The notes under the pieces were generated by a model, which saw nothing but the letters and a program-made list of their open reading frames with translations, had not been told where the DNA came from and did no database searches. From NCBI RefSeq assembly GCF_023073335.1, contig NZ_JADPJG010000002.1, forward strand, positions 663,881 through 727,880: 64,000 bases of DNA. The letters are read 5' to 3'. Shown one piece after another: positions 17,440 to 26,545 of the stretch. The stretch's first letter is position 1; each line of letters opens with the position of its first letter. The stretch comes from Bradyrhizobium sp. 21 (lineage in GTDB: Bacteria; Pseudomonadota; Alphaproteobacteria; Rhizobiales; Xanthobacteraceae). The position numbers and the translations under genes were made by a program.

Positions 17440-18345
17440 ATGAAGATGTTTCGTGGCACCTACACCGTCATGATCACGCCGTTCACGCCGGACGGTCGTG
17501 TCGATGTCGCGGCCTTGCGGGCCTTCGTCGATTGGCAGATCGCCGAGGGCATTCATGGATTGATCCCGCTCGGCTCGACCGGCGAATTCCTATCCATGGA
17601 CGATGACGAGAAGGCGCTGGTTGCCGAGGTCGTCATCGGTCAGGCGGCGGGGCGCGTGCCCGTGTTGATCGGCACCGGCGCGGAAGATACGCGCGAGGTG
17701 GTGCGTCTCAGCCGTCGTGCCGAAAATTTGGGCGCGGACGGCGTCATGATCATTCCGCCGTTCTATTCGACCCCGACGGACGAGGAGCTCGTCCACCACT
17801 ACAAGACGGTGGCCGATGCGATCTCGCTGCCGATCATGGTCTACAACAATCCGGCAACCGCCAATGTCGATCTCAAGCCGCCGCTCGTGGCGCGCCTCGC
17901 CGAGATCGACAATTGCCTCTACATCAAGGAATCGACGCTGGAGGTGACGCGGGTGCGCGACATCATCCGTCTGTGCGGCGACAAGATGACGGTGTTCGGC
18001 GGCATCCTCGGCTTCGAATCCTTCGTCGAGGGCGCGCAGGGCTGGGTGGCCGTCGCCTCCAATGTGGTGCCGTCGGCGATGGCGCGCATCTTCAGCCTCG
18101 TCGCCGATCAAGGCGCGATCAACGAGGCGCGCGAGCTCTACCTGAAATATCTGCCGGTGATCGAATTCGTCGGCGGCCAAGCCTACGTCGCCGGCAGCAA
18201 GGCGCTGCTCGGCCATATGGGCTTTGCCGTCGGCAATCCGCGCCCGCCGCGGCTGCCTTTGCCGGCAGCACAGGACGCTGTGGCCCGCGCGCTGGTCGAG
18301 ACGTTCGATTTGACGTGGCGGGGTGCGTCCAATGCGGCTGCTTAG
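17440..18345 (+). CDS. dihydrodipicolinate synthase (DHDPS)/N-acetylneuraminate lyase family protein
   Basis: A 301-residue TIM-barrel aldolase/lyase. An in-frame ATG at 17446 is also possible. The family residues are present: GSTGE at 45-49, Tyr135 in MVYNNP and the Schiff-base lysine Lys163 in YIKES. It is catabolic rather than a lysine-pathway enzyme, given its place behind the LacI operators and before CoA-transferase and dehydrogenase genes. Family members of this kind cleave or dehydrate keto-sugar acids and hydroxy-keto acids. It starts the rightward arm; the next gene follows after 15 bp. Confidence 0.9.
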   Translation: MKMFRGTYTVMITPFTPDGRVDVAALRAFVDWQIAEGIHGLIPLGSTGEFLSMDDDEKALVAEVVIGQAAGRVPVLIGTGAEDTREVVRLSRRAENLGADGVMIIPPFYSTPTDEELVHHYKTVADAISLPIMVYNNPATANVDLKPPLVARLAEIDNCLYIKESTLEVTRVRDIIRLCGDKMTVFGGILGFESFVEGAQGWVAVASNVVPSAMARIFSLVADQGAINEARELYLKYLPVIEFVGGQAYVAGSKALLGHMGFAVGNPRPPRLPLPAAQDAVARALVETFDLTWRGASNAAA

Positions 18346-18360
18346 GTCAGGAGCGACCCG

Positions 18361-19551
18361 ATGAATCTGCTCGAAGGCGTCAAGATCCTCAGCTTCAATC
18401 ATTATCTCGCAGGTCCGCTGGCCGCGCAGACGCTCGCCGATCTCGGCGCTGACGTCATCGCGATCGAGCCGATCGAGGGTGCGTTTCAGCGCAACTGGGC
18501 CGTCGCCAATCATTTCGTCGCGGGCGACAGCGTCAATCATCTGGCCACCGGGCGCAACAAGCGCAGCCTTGCCGTCGACCTCAAGCATCCCGACGGCATT
18601 GCCGCCGTGAAGAAGCTGGTGACGACTGCTGATGTCGTGATGGAGAATTTTCGGCCGGGCACTATGGCCAAGCTCGGGCTCGGCTACGATACGCTCAAGG
18701 CGATCAATCCCGGCCTGATCTATGCGGTCGCCACCGGTTTCGGATCGGATGGACCCTACAAGGATCGTCCGGGTCAGGATCTCCTGCTCCAGGCGATGTC
18801 GGGTCTTGCGATGCGGACCGGGCGGGCCGACGGCGAGCCGACTGCGGTCGGCGCTGTCATCGTCGATCAGCACGCCGCCTCGCTCTATGCCATGAGCATC
18901 CTCGCGGCGCTGTTCGCCAGGACGAAGACGGGCAAGGGGCAGCTCGTCGAGGTCAATCTCTATCAGGCCGCCATCGATCTTCAGGTCGAGCCGTTGACTG
19001 CCTGGCTGAACGGTGCGCCATCGCCGACGTCGCGCGGTCCGGCCGGCATCGCCGCCTGGTTCAGCCCGGGGCCTTACGGCGTTCACGCCACGGCCGACGG
19101 CCATATGGCGATCTCGATGGCCGCGCCCAAGGCGCTGGCGGTCGCGCTCGACAGCGAGGAGCTGAAGCAGTTCGGAGAGGGCGACAGTTTTTCGAAGCGT
19201 GAGGAGATCACCCGGATCGTCGCGGCCAAGCTGAAGCAGAAGTCGACGGCGGATTGGTTGCCCTCGCTCGAAGCCGCGAAGATCTGGCACGCGCCGGTGC
19301 AGGACTATGGCGACCTCGTGTCCGATCCGCAGCTCCATCATCTCGGCGTGTTCAGGACGGCCGAGAGTGCAGGGGGCGCACCTATCCGGATGGTTGCGCA
19401 TCCCGCGCGCTATGACGGCCAGACGCCGGAGGTGCGGCTGGTGCCGCAGCGGCTTGGCGCGCAGACCCGCGAGGTGCTCGGCGAGATCGGCTACGGCGCG
19501 GCCGACATCGACACCATGGTCGCAGGTAAGGCTGTGGGAGTGGCGCCATGA
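18361..19551 (+). CDS. CaiB/BaiF class III CoA-transferase
   Basis: A 396-residue protein with the family opening LLEGVKILSFNHYLAGPLAAQTLADLGADVIAIE in pieces, MENFRPGTMAKLGLGY, and the catalytic aspartate Asp169 in AVIVDQHAAS, the same number as in formyl-CoA transferase. Class III enzymes move CoA between two acids through mixed anhydrides. This is the second CoA-activation enzyme of the island; the leftward arm has a class I enzyme. It overlaps the next gene by 4 bp. Confidence 0.92.
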   Translation: MNLLEGVKILSFNHYLAGPLAAQTLADLGADVIAIEPIEGAFQRNWAVANHFVAGDSVNHLATGRNKRSLAVDLKHPDGIAAVKKLVTTADVVMENFRPGTMAKLGLGYDTLKAINPGLIYAVATGFGSDGPYKDRPGQDLLLQAMSGLAMRTGRADGEPTAVGAVIVDQHAASLYAMSILAALFARTKTGKGQLVEVNLYQAAIDLQVEPLTAWLNGAPSPTSRGPAGIAAWFSPGPYGVHATADGHMAISMAAPKALAVALDSEELKQFGEGDSFSKREEITRIVAAKLKQKSTADWLPSLEAAKIWHAPVQDYGDLVSDPQLHHLGVFRTAESAGGAPIRMVAHPARYDGQTPEVRLVPQRLGAQTREVLGEIGYGAADIDTMVAGKAVGVAP

Positions 19552-20711
19552 TCGATTTCTCGATCCCTGAGGATACCCGCCTCCTGGTCGATACCGTCCG
19601 CCGCTTCGTCGAAGCGGAGGTGCAGCCGCTCGAGGACGAAGTGGAGCGGACGGCCACGGTGCCGGCCGGTGCGCTGGCGGTGACCAAGGCCAAGGCGCAG
19701 AAGCTGGGCCTCTACGCGATGAACATGCCGTCGGATGTCGGTGGCGGTGGGTTGTCCTGCGTCGAGCATTGCCTCGTCGAAGAAGAGTTCGGCAAGACCT
19801 CCGATGCGCTGATCCGTCGCGTGTTCGGCCAGGTCTATCCGATGCTGATGGCCTGCATGGGCGACCAGGTCGAGCGCTATCTCAAGCCGACCGTGAAAGG
19901 TGACAAGATCTGCGCGATGGCCATCACCGAGCCGGGCGCCGGCTCCGATGCGGCGTCGATCAGCACGACGGCTCATCTCGATGGTGACGAATGGGTGCTC
20001 AACGGCACCAAGCATTTCATCAGCGACGGCGACATTGCCGACTACGTAATCCTGATGGCGCTGACCGACAAGGACAAGCGCGCGAGGGGCGGTATTACGC
20101 TGTTCCTGGTCGATCGCGGTACGCCCGGCTTCAAGGTGGCGCGCATCCAGCCGATGATGGGTCATCGCGGCTACGGCCATGCCGAGCTGAGCTTCGAGGA
20201 CTGCCGCATCCCCAGGGATGCCGTGCTCGGCGAGGTCGGTGGCGGCTTCAAGCTGATCATGCAGAGCGTGCTCCAGATCCGCCTCGCCCATATCGGCGCG
20301 CGTGCCGTCGGCATGGCGCAACGCGCGCTGGAGATGATGCGCAAGCATGCCGGCGAGCGGCGCCAGTTCGGCCAGGCCATCGGCGACTTCCAGATGGTGC
20401 AGAAGCTGATTGCCGATTCCGCCACCGAGATTTTCGGCATCAAGATGATGGTGATGAACGCGGCCTGGGATATCGATCAGGGGCGCGACGCGCGCGACAA
20501 GGTCTCGATGATCAAAGTCGCGGCATCCGAGATGCAAGGCCGCGTGGTCGACCGCGCCATCCAGGTGTTCGGCGGCATGGGCTTCAGCAAGGATTTGCCG
20601 CTGGAACGCATGTACCGCGATGCGCGCGTTACCCGCATCTACGACGGCACCTCCGAAATCCATCGCATGCTGGTCGCGCGCAGCACGATCAAGAACGGCT
20701 TGCAGCTCTAG
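19548..20711 (+). CDS. acyl-CoA dehydrogenase, ACAD10/11-like variant
   Basis: A 387-residue protein with MAITEPGAGSDAASISTTA, NGTKHFISDG and the C-terminal RIYDGTSEIHRM. In medium-chain enzymes the base is the Glu of YEGT; here the position is Asp. Related dehydrogenases with this tail (ACAD10/11-like) act on bulky or hydroxylated acyl-CoAs. It is distinct from the dehydrogenase at 14642-15784, so the island probably oxidises two different CoA esters. Confidence 0.88.
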   Translation: MIDFSIPEDTRLLVDTVRRFVEAEVQPLEDEVERTATVPAGALAVTKAKAQKLGLYAMNMPSDVGGGGLSCVEHCLVEEEFGKTSDALIRRVFGQVYPMLMACMGDQVERYLKPTVKGDKICAMAITEPGAGSDAASISTTAHLDGDEWVLNGTKHFISDGDIADYVILMALTDKDKRARGGITLFLVDRGTPGFKVARIQPMMGHRGYGHAELSFEDCRIPRDAVLGEVGGGFKLIMQSVLQIRLAHIGARAVGMAQRALEMMRKHAGERRQFGQAIGDFQMVQKLIADSATEIFGIKMMVMNAAWDIDQGRDARDKVSMIKVAASEMQGRVVDRAIQVFGGMGFSKDLPLERMYRDARVTRIYDGTSEIHRMLVARSTIKNGLQL

Positions 20712-20721
20712 GGAACGATCG

Positions 20722-21129
20722 ATGTCTCACGCTCCTCTCAAGCCCGGCGCCGCCTTCGCCTTCCGTAAGACCATGACGGTCGCAGAACAGGCGATGTTCA
20801 CCGGCATCAGCGGTAATCTCGGCGGCCTCTATGTCGATGCCGTCCGCGCCAGGAAGGCGGGCGCATCGAACATGGTCGCTTTCGAGCTCGCGGTCGGCGG
20901 CCTCGCCACCACCTGCCTCAGCCAGCTCGGCGGACCGACCCGGCGGATCGGCAGCATAGCGCTGAATTTTTCCGCGCCCGTGATCGTCGGCGATTCCGTC
21001 GAGGCCAGGGCCGAGATCGTCTCGGTTGCCGGCGACGAAGCGGTGTGCCGCATCACCTGCACGCTGTCGCCGTCCGGCCCGACCGTGGTCGACGGCACCG
21101 CGACGCTCGTTCCTTTCACCAAGGGCTGA
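20722..21129 (+). CDS. MaoC-like hot-dog protein without catalytic Asp/His
   Basis: A 135-residue protein aligning with MaoC hydratases by its length and the pattern FTGISGNLGGLYVDAVRA, then FELAVGGLATTCL. Active MaoC enzymes have GD(F)xxxHxD in this block; here the Asp is Asn and the His is Tyr, so the site looks dead. The next gene, 3 bp on, encodes a MaoC protein with the residues intact. The pair may form a heterodimeric hydratase, as described for ChsH1/ChsH2 in steroid breakdown. Confidence 0.72.
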   Translation: MSHAPLKPGAAFAFRKTMTVAEQAMFTGISGNLGGLYVDAVRARKAGASNMVAFELAVGGLATTCLSQLGGPTRRIGSIALNFSAPVIVGDSVEARAEIVSVAGDEAVCRITCTLSPSGPTVVDGTATLVPFTKG

Positions 21130-21132
21130 GCC

Positions 21133-21564
21133 ATGTACGAGCCGAAGTCCTTCGACGATCTCAAGGTCAATGACAGGGTCAGCTTGAGCAAGACCATCAC
21201 CGAAGCAGATGGCGCACTCTACATTGCGGCCACTGGCGATTTCGGCCCGGTGCATGTCGACGAGGTCTATGCGGGCGCGACGCGCTTCGGCCGCAGGCTC
21301 GCGCCGGGGATCATGGTCGCGGGTCTCTGCACCAGCGTTCTCACCAGCGAGCTGGTCGGCACCATCGGGGTGTCGGTAGAGGATCGCTTCTGGTTCACTG
21401 GCCCTGTGTTCTATGGCGACACGCTCACCTTCGACGTCTGGATCGCCGAGCAGCACGACGAGACCCGCACCATCATCTGGGAGGCGAGCGCCCGCAACGA
21501 GGGCGGCCTCGAAGTTCTGAAGGCGCGGGCGAGCCTGAAATTCCCGCGACGGAAACCGTCATGA
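21133..21564 (+). CDS. MaoC-family hydratase, catalytic residues intact
   Basis: A 143-residue hot-dog protein with the active block YIAATGDFGPVHVDEVYA, carrying the hydratase Asp and His, and LAPGIMVAGL downstream. It would hydrate the enoyl-CoA formed by the dehydrogenase two genes upstream. It follows the inactive-looking partner by 3 bp and overlaps the next gene by 4 bp, which supports a complex. Confidence 0.86.
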   Translation: MYEPKSFDDLKVNDRVSLSKTITEADGALYIAATGDFGPVHVDEVYAGATRFGRRLAPGIMVAGLCTSVLTSELVGTIGVSVEDRFWFTGPVFYGDTLTFDVWIAEQHDETRTIIWEASARNEGGLEVLKARASLKFPRRKPS

Positions 21565-22511
21565 GCCAGCCGATGAAGATACCGGATTTGCGCGGCGTCA
21601 CGGTCGCGACCGTGCTGCCCTTCAAGGACGATAGCTCGATCGACTGGGCGGGCTATGCCCGCGTGCTCGACTATTGCGCCTGTCCCGACGGAATTGCGGC
21701 CGTGTTCGTCAACGGCCATGCGGGCGAGGGCGGTTCGCTCTCGGACGACGAGCGCCAGGCGGTGATCGAGCGGACGCGCAGGCAGATCGGGCAAAAGCCG
21801 CTGCTGGCCGGCATCATCGCGCATTCCACCGCCGAGGCGATCCATCAGGCGCAGCTTGCGGAGGCTGCCGGCGCCGGCTGCGCTGTGTTGTTTCCGCCGG
21901 CGCCGCTCGGCGGCGGAGCGTCGGCGACGTCGCACGCGCCGGTCGCCTTCGTACGGGCGGTCAGCTCGGCGATCGGAATTCCGGTGTCGATCTTCCAGTA
22001 TCCGCTGGCGTCCGGATTCGGCTACTCGCCGGAGACGCTGGCGAAGATCGCAGCACTCGATGGTGTCATCGCCATCAAGGAGGGCAGCGATACCATCTTG
22101 GCCTATGACGAGAACCGGCGGGCGGTGAAGCGGGCCGATCCATCGGTTGCGATCTTGCCGTCGAACTTCAACTGGTTCCTGCCGCAGCTTGCCGTCGGCG
22201 GCGACGGCATTCTGTCGGGTCTCGTCAGCCTCGCGCCGGATCTGTTCGTCGGGCTGTGGCAGGCTTCGCTTGCCGACGATCTCAAGGCGATGCGCGCCGT
22301 CAACGATCGGCTCTATCCAATCGTCCGGGCGATCTACGGCCCGGCGCCGATCATGGACATGCACACGCGCATGAAGGTCGGTCTCAAGGCACTTGGCTTG
22401 ATCGATAACGCCGATCCGCGACCGCCGCTGCTGCCGGTCGTGCCTGCGCTGTGCGATGCCATTGCAACGACCGTCGGTGCGGCACGCGCGGCCGGCGATA
22501 TTCGTACTTAG
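21561..22511 (+). CDS. DHDPS/NAL family protein, GHAGE variant
   Basis: A 316-residue TIM-barrel protein with Tyr147 (IFQYP) and Lys173 (AIKEGS) in place. The GTTGE-type motif that positions the proton relay in DHDPS is changed to GHAGE (52-56). The same variant occurs in the protein at 25346-26296 but not in the one at 17440-18345. A Schiff-base aldolase or lyase on an unusual keto acid is likely, but the substrate is unknown. It overlaps the MaoC gene by 4 bp. Confidence 0.85.
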   Translation: MSQPMKIPDLRGVTVATVLPFKDDSSIDWAGYARVLDYCACPDGIAAVFVNGHAGEGGSLSDDERQAVIERTRRQIGQKPLLAGIIAHSTAEAIHQAQLAEAAGAGCAVLFPPAPLGGGASATSHAPVAFVRAVSSAIGIPVSIFQYPLASGFGYSPETLAKIAALDGVIAIKEGSDTILAYDENRRAVKRADPSVAILPSNFNWFLPQLAVGGDGILSGLVSLAPDLFVGLWQASLADDLKAMRAVNDRLYPIVRAIYGPAPIMDMHTRMKVGLKALGLIDNADPRPPLLPVVPALCDAIATTVGAARAAGDIRT

Positions 22512-22526
22512 TGTGAGGACGCGCTC

Positions 22527-22844
22527 ATGCCGGACGAAGCCTTCATCCACATCGTGCGGGTCGACATCGATCCCGAGCACGAGGCCGCGTTCAACGCCTG
22601 GTACGAGCACACGCATTTTCCTGATCTGCTCAGCTGTCCCGGCTGGCGGTCGGCAAAGCGCTTAGTCTCGATCGGCGACGGCCCGAAATACGCCGCCATG
22701 TACGAGGTCGCGGGGCGGTGGGCCTTCGAGACGCCGGAGTTTCTGAAGGTGAAGGGCTTTGGTCCGTTCGAGGCTCTGGTGAAGAATTTCATGCGTATCC
22801 AGCTCAAGCCGTTGTCGGGACCGGCTCGAGGGGATGGACGATGA
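22527..22844 (+). CDS. small dimeric alpha-beta-barrel-like protein (EthD/Dabb/DUF4286-like)
   Basis: A 105-residue protein. The opening FIHIVRVDIDPEHEAAFNAWYEHTHFPDLLSCPGW in pieces is the ferredoxin-like pattern of small dimeric barrel proteins, in which a strand is followed by a helix with WY..TH and a PGW turn. Members include monooxygenases, aldoxime enzymes and proteins with no known reaction. Its place between a DHDPS-family enzyme and a binding protein suggests a minor step or isomerisation in the same pathway. Confidence 0.6.
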   Translation: MPDEAFIHIVRVDIDPEHEAAFNAWYEHTHFPDLLSCPGWRSAKRLVSIGDGPKYAAMYEVAGRWAFETPEFLKVKGFGPFEALVKNFMRIQLKPLSGPARGDGR

Positions 22845-22950
22845 TGCAGCCTGCCGTGTCGCGAGACCCGGCCGGCCGCATCCAAGAACGTGAAGAGGAA
22901 AGCCGGGCGAGGAATTGCATCTGTCATTGGCGTCTTACTGGAGGTATCAC

Positions 22951-23787
22951 ATGCTCTCGACCCTGTTTCGCCTGAGTGCTGCTGCCGCACTCGTTCTCGC
23001 ATCTGCGGCGGCGCACGCCGCATGCACGCCCGCGATTACCGACAGCGATCTGATCGCACCCGGGAAGTTGCAGCTCTCGATCAACCCGACCAATCCGCCG
23101 CAGCAATTCGTCGACAAGGATGGCCAGTTGCAGGGCCTCAACGTGGAACTCGCCGCCGAGCTCGGCAAGCGGTTGTGTGTTCCGGTCGAGCTTATCCGGA
23201 TGGACTTTCCGGCGATGATCCCGGCCATGGACGCGGGCCGCATCGACGGCATCGACACAGGGATGTTCTGGACCGAGGAACGCTCGAAGCTGATGTACAT
23301 GGTGCCCTACGCCATTCAGGCCATTTCGGTCGTGGTTGCGCCCGACAGCGGCATAAAAATTGCTACCGAGAATGACCTGATCGGAAAAACATCCGCGGTC
23401 GAGGTCTCTACCTACCAGATGAACTGGCTCAAGAAGCTCAGCGATACGAATGTGGCGAAGGGCGGCCCCGCCATCGAGATGCGCACGTTCCCGACGGCGA
23501 CCAACGTGGTCAGCGCGTTGCTCGCGGGGCAAGTGGACAACGCGCTGCTGGTCGACAGCGTGGCGCGCGATCTCGTCGGCCGCGGCCGCGTCAAGGAAAT
23601 GCTGAGCGGGCTCGGCACGGCGCGGACCACGCTCGGTTTCCGTAACAAGACGGTGGCCGATACCGTCGTCAAGGCGCTCAACGCGATGCGTGCCGATGGC
23701 TTTTATCAGGCGCTGTTCGACAAGTTCGGCCTGACCACAATGCCCGCCGATCAGCCGCTCGCGATCGTCGGCCCCGGTCCGGCCTGA
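22951..23787 (+). CDS. ABC transporter substrate-binding protein, polar amino acid type
   Basis: A 278-residue exported protein from ATG 22951 with GGAGG six bases upstream. It has a Sec signal ending AHAA near residue 23. The mature blocks SINPTNPPQQFVD, LQGLNVELAAELGKR, MDFPAMIPAMDAGR and FWTEERSK are nearly those of the orphan protein at 11636-12472. It is followed by its permease and ATPase. The class imports amino acids, opines and other small polar molecules. Confidence 0.9.
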   Translation: MLSTLFRLSAAAALVLASAAAHAACTPAITDSDLIAPGKLQLSINPTNPPQQFVDKDGQLQGLNVELAAELGKRLCVPVELIRMDFPAMIPAMDAGRIDGIDTGMFWTEERSKLMYMVPYAIQAISVVVAPDSGIKIATENDLIGKTSAVEVSTYQMNWLKKLSDTNVAKGGPAIEMRTFPTATNVVSALLAGQVDNALLVDSVARDLVGRGRVKEMLSGLGTARTTLGFRNKTVADTVVKALNAMRADGFYQALFDKFGLTTMPADQPLAIVGPGPA

Positions 23788-23804
23788 CATATGGAGACCA
23801 GCTG

Positions 23805-24532
23805 ATGAGCCATTTCAGTCCGACGGCCGCCGTCAACTACTTCTTCAACTACTTTCTGATGAAGGGTGTTCTCGTCACCATCGGCCTGACGGTGGCGGCC
23901 GTCATCGGCGGATTGATCCTAGGCATGGGCATCGCGTTGTTGCGCATGTCGTCCAATCCGGCGCTCTCGGGTGCGGCGCGCATCTACATCTGGTTCTTCC
24001 GCGGCACACCGCTGTTGATCCAGCTGGTGGTGATCTATAGCGGATTGCCGCAACTGGGGATCAAGTTCAGCGTGATCACCTGCGCGCTCGTCGGCCTGAT
24101 CCTAAACGAGGCCGCCTATCTCGCCGAGATCGTGCGCAGCGGTTTCATGGCCGTCTCGGCGGGGCAGCGCGAGGCTGCCTGGGCGCTGAGCCTGTCGCCT
24201 TGGACGACGTTCCGGCGCGTGACGTTGCCGCAGGCGTTTCAGCTGATGATCCCGCCGCTCGGCAACTCCATCAACTCGCTGTTGAAGGCCACCTCGCTCG
24301 CCTCCGTCATTTCGGTCGAGGAGCTCATGCGCCGCAGCGACATGCTGATGCAGGAGCATTTCCAGATCCTCGAGGTCTATGCGGCCGCGACCGCCTATTA
24401 CCTGATCCTGACCTCGGTCTGGGATGCGGTCCAGCGCCGGCTGGAGAAGCATTTTGGGCGATCGAGCGCCGCGAAATCCAGGCGGGCTGGAGCGAGGGTA
24501 CCGGTCGCACAGACGAGCGTCGAGGCCAGCGC

Positions 24533-24536
<4 letters not shown>
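23805..24536 (+). CDS. ABC transporter permease, polar amino acid type (HisM-like)
   Basis: A 243-residue membrane protein with the amino-acid permease pattern (MKGVLVTIGLTV, IWFFRGTPLLIQL, EIVRSGFMAVSAGQREAAWALSLS, the last being the ATPase-docking loop). Only one permease gene is present, so it should act as a homodimer. Its stop overlaps the ATPase start by 4 bp. Confidence 0.92.
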
Positions 24537-25339
<803 letters not shown>

Positions 25340-25345
25340 TCGGCC

Positions 25346-26296
25346 ATGTCCGGCGAGATGACAACGCCGCCGTCGTTCGCGGATCGCCTGCGCGGCATTC
25401 ACGCCGCCACGATCGTGCCGATGACGCCGGATTTCGCGGTTGACGAGGCCTGTCTGGCGGCACATCTCGCCTCGGTCGCATCCGTGCCGGGCATCAAAGG
25501 GCTGCTGGTCAACGGCCATGCCGGCGAGAACTTCGTGCTGTCGCTCGCCGAGAAGCGGCGCGTGGTTGAGCTTGCGCGTGAGCACGCGCCGAAGGACTGC
25601 CTGATCGTCTCCGGGGTCAATCATGAATCCAGCCTGGAAGCCGCGCGGGAGGCGGCTGCGCTGGAGCAGGCGGGCGCGGACGGGCTCCTGGTGTTTCCAC
25701 CCAACAGCTGGGCGCTGGCTCACGCCGACGACTGTGTCATCGAGCATCACCGCCGCGTCCGCGACGCGACGACGGGTCCTTTGATGCTGTACGCGGCTCC
25801 CGTTGGCGCAGGCGCCATGGCTTATGCGCCGTCGCTGCTCGAGCGGCTCGTCGCCGACCGCCGCTTCGTCGCGATCAAGGAGGGCAGTTGGGAGGTCGCA
25901 GCCTACGAGCAAAATCTCAGGCTGATCCGGACACTGCGTTCGGAGTTCGTCGTGCTCGGTTCAGGCGACGAGCACTTGCTGACGAGCTATCTCGTTGGCT
26001 CGGACGGCAGCCAGGTCAGTCTCGCCTGTGTCGTGCCGGAGCTCGTGGTCGAACTCTGGAACGCGGCGGAAGCCGGCGATTGGAAATTGGCCCGGGCCAT
26101 TCACGACAGGCTGTATCCGCTCGCCGCCGCAATCTATCGCGATGCGCCCGGAGGACGGGCGACAGCGCGGCTCAAGGCCTGCCTGAAGCTGCTCGGGCGG
26201 CTTTCATGCGACGCGGCGCGGCCGCCGCAGCCGCCGGTGACGTCGAACGAGTTGCATGCGCTCGATCTGGCTCTGCGCAAGGCCGGACAAGGATGA
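25346..26296 (+). CDS. DHDPS/NAL family protein, GHAGE variant (third copy)
   Basis: A 316-residue TIM-barrel protein. Tyr149 (LMLYAAP) and Lys178 (AIKEGSW) are conserved, and the loop motif is GHAGE (57-61), as in the protein at 21561-22511, to which it is most alike. It is the last gene of the rightward arm, 6 bp after the ATPase. Three family members in one island suggest successive or parallel C-C cleavages, or different stereoisomers of one keto acid. Confidence 0.85.
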   Translation: MSGEMTTPPSFADRLRGIHAATIVPMTPDFAVDEACLAAHLASVASVPGIKGLLVNGHAGENFVLSLAEKRRVVELAREHAPKDCLIVSGVNHESSLEAAREAAALEQAGADGLLVFPPNSWALAHADDCVIEHHRRVRDATTGPLMLYAAPVGAGAMAYAPSLLERLVADRRFVAIKEGSWEVAAYEQNLRLIRTLRSEFVVLGSGDEHLLTSYLVGSDGSQVSLACVVPELVVELWNAAEAGDWKLARAIHDRLYPLAAAIYRDAPGGRATARLKACLKLLGRLSCDAARPPQPPVTSNELHALDLALRKAGQG

Positions 26297-26545
26297 GGCC
26301 GGCTCCTGAAACGATCCAGGCCTGGAAGAACGGATTCGTGGCCGTAGACATGCCCTGCTGCGTTCCTGACCCGGATGCTGAAAGGAAATGCAGAAACCGG
26401 AGTCATTAGTCGCGCTTATGTCGTAAATTTTTACTTCCAATTTTACTTCGCAAAACCCCGCCCATAGCCTCAAGCGCAATCGATCACATCGCATCCGGTC
26501 AATGGCGACCGGCGCGAGCGCTCATCGTAACCAATGAGGGTTGCC
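26297..26545. other. intergenic region before the importer/molybdenum-hydroxylase operon
   Basis: About 250 bp without a gene. It holds an AT-rich patch with TTTTACTTC repeated at 26429-26437 and 26441-26449, twelve bases apart, and a small hairpin CCGGTC/GACCGG at 26495-26512. It probably contains the promoter of the long operon that follows. No sigma-factor boxes can be assigned with confidence. Confidence 0.4.

Noticed and set aside
17440..18345. Lysine-pathway dihydrodipicolinate synthase
   Set aside because: It sits behind LacI operators with catabolic genes and two paralogues. A housekeeping role is unlikely.
17590..19401. A leftward open frame of about 600 codons
   Set aside because: It is antisense to the DHDPS-family and CaiB genes, which have clear motifs and ribosome sites.
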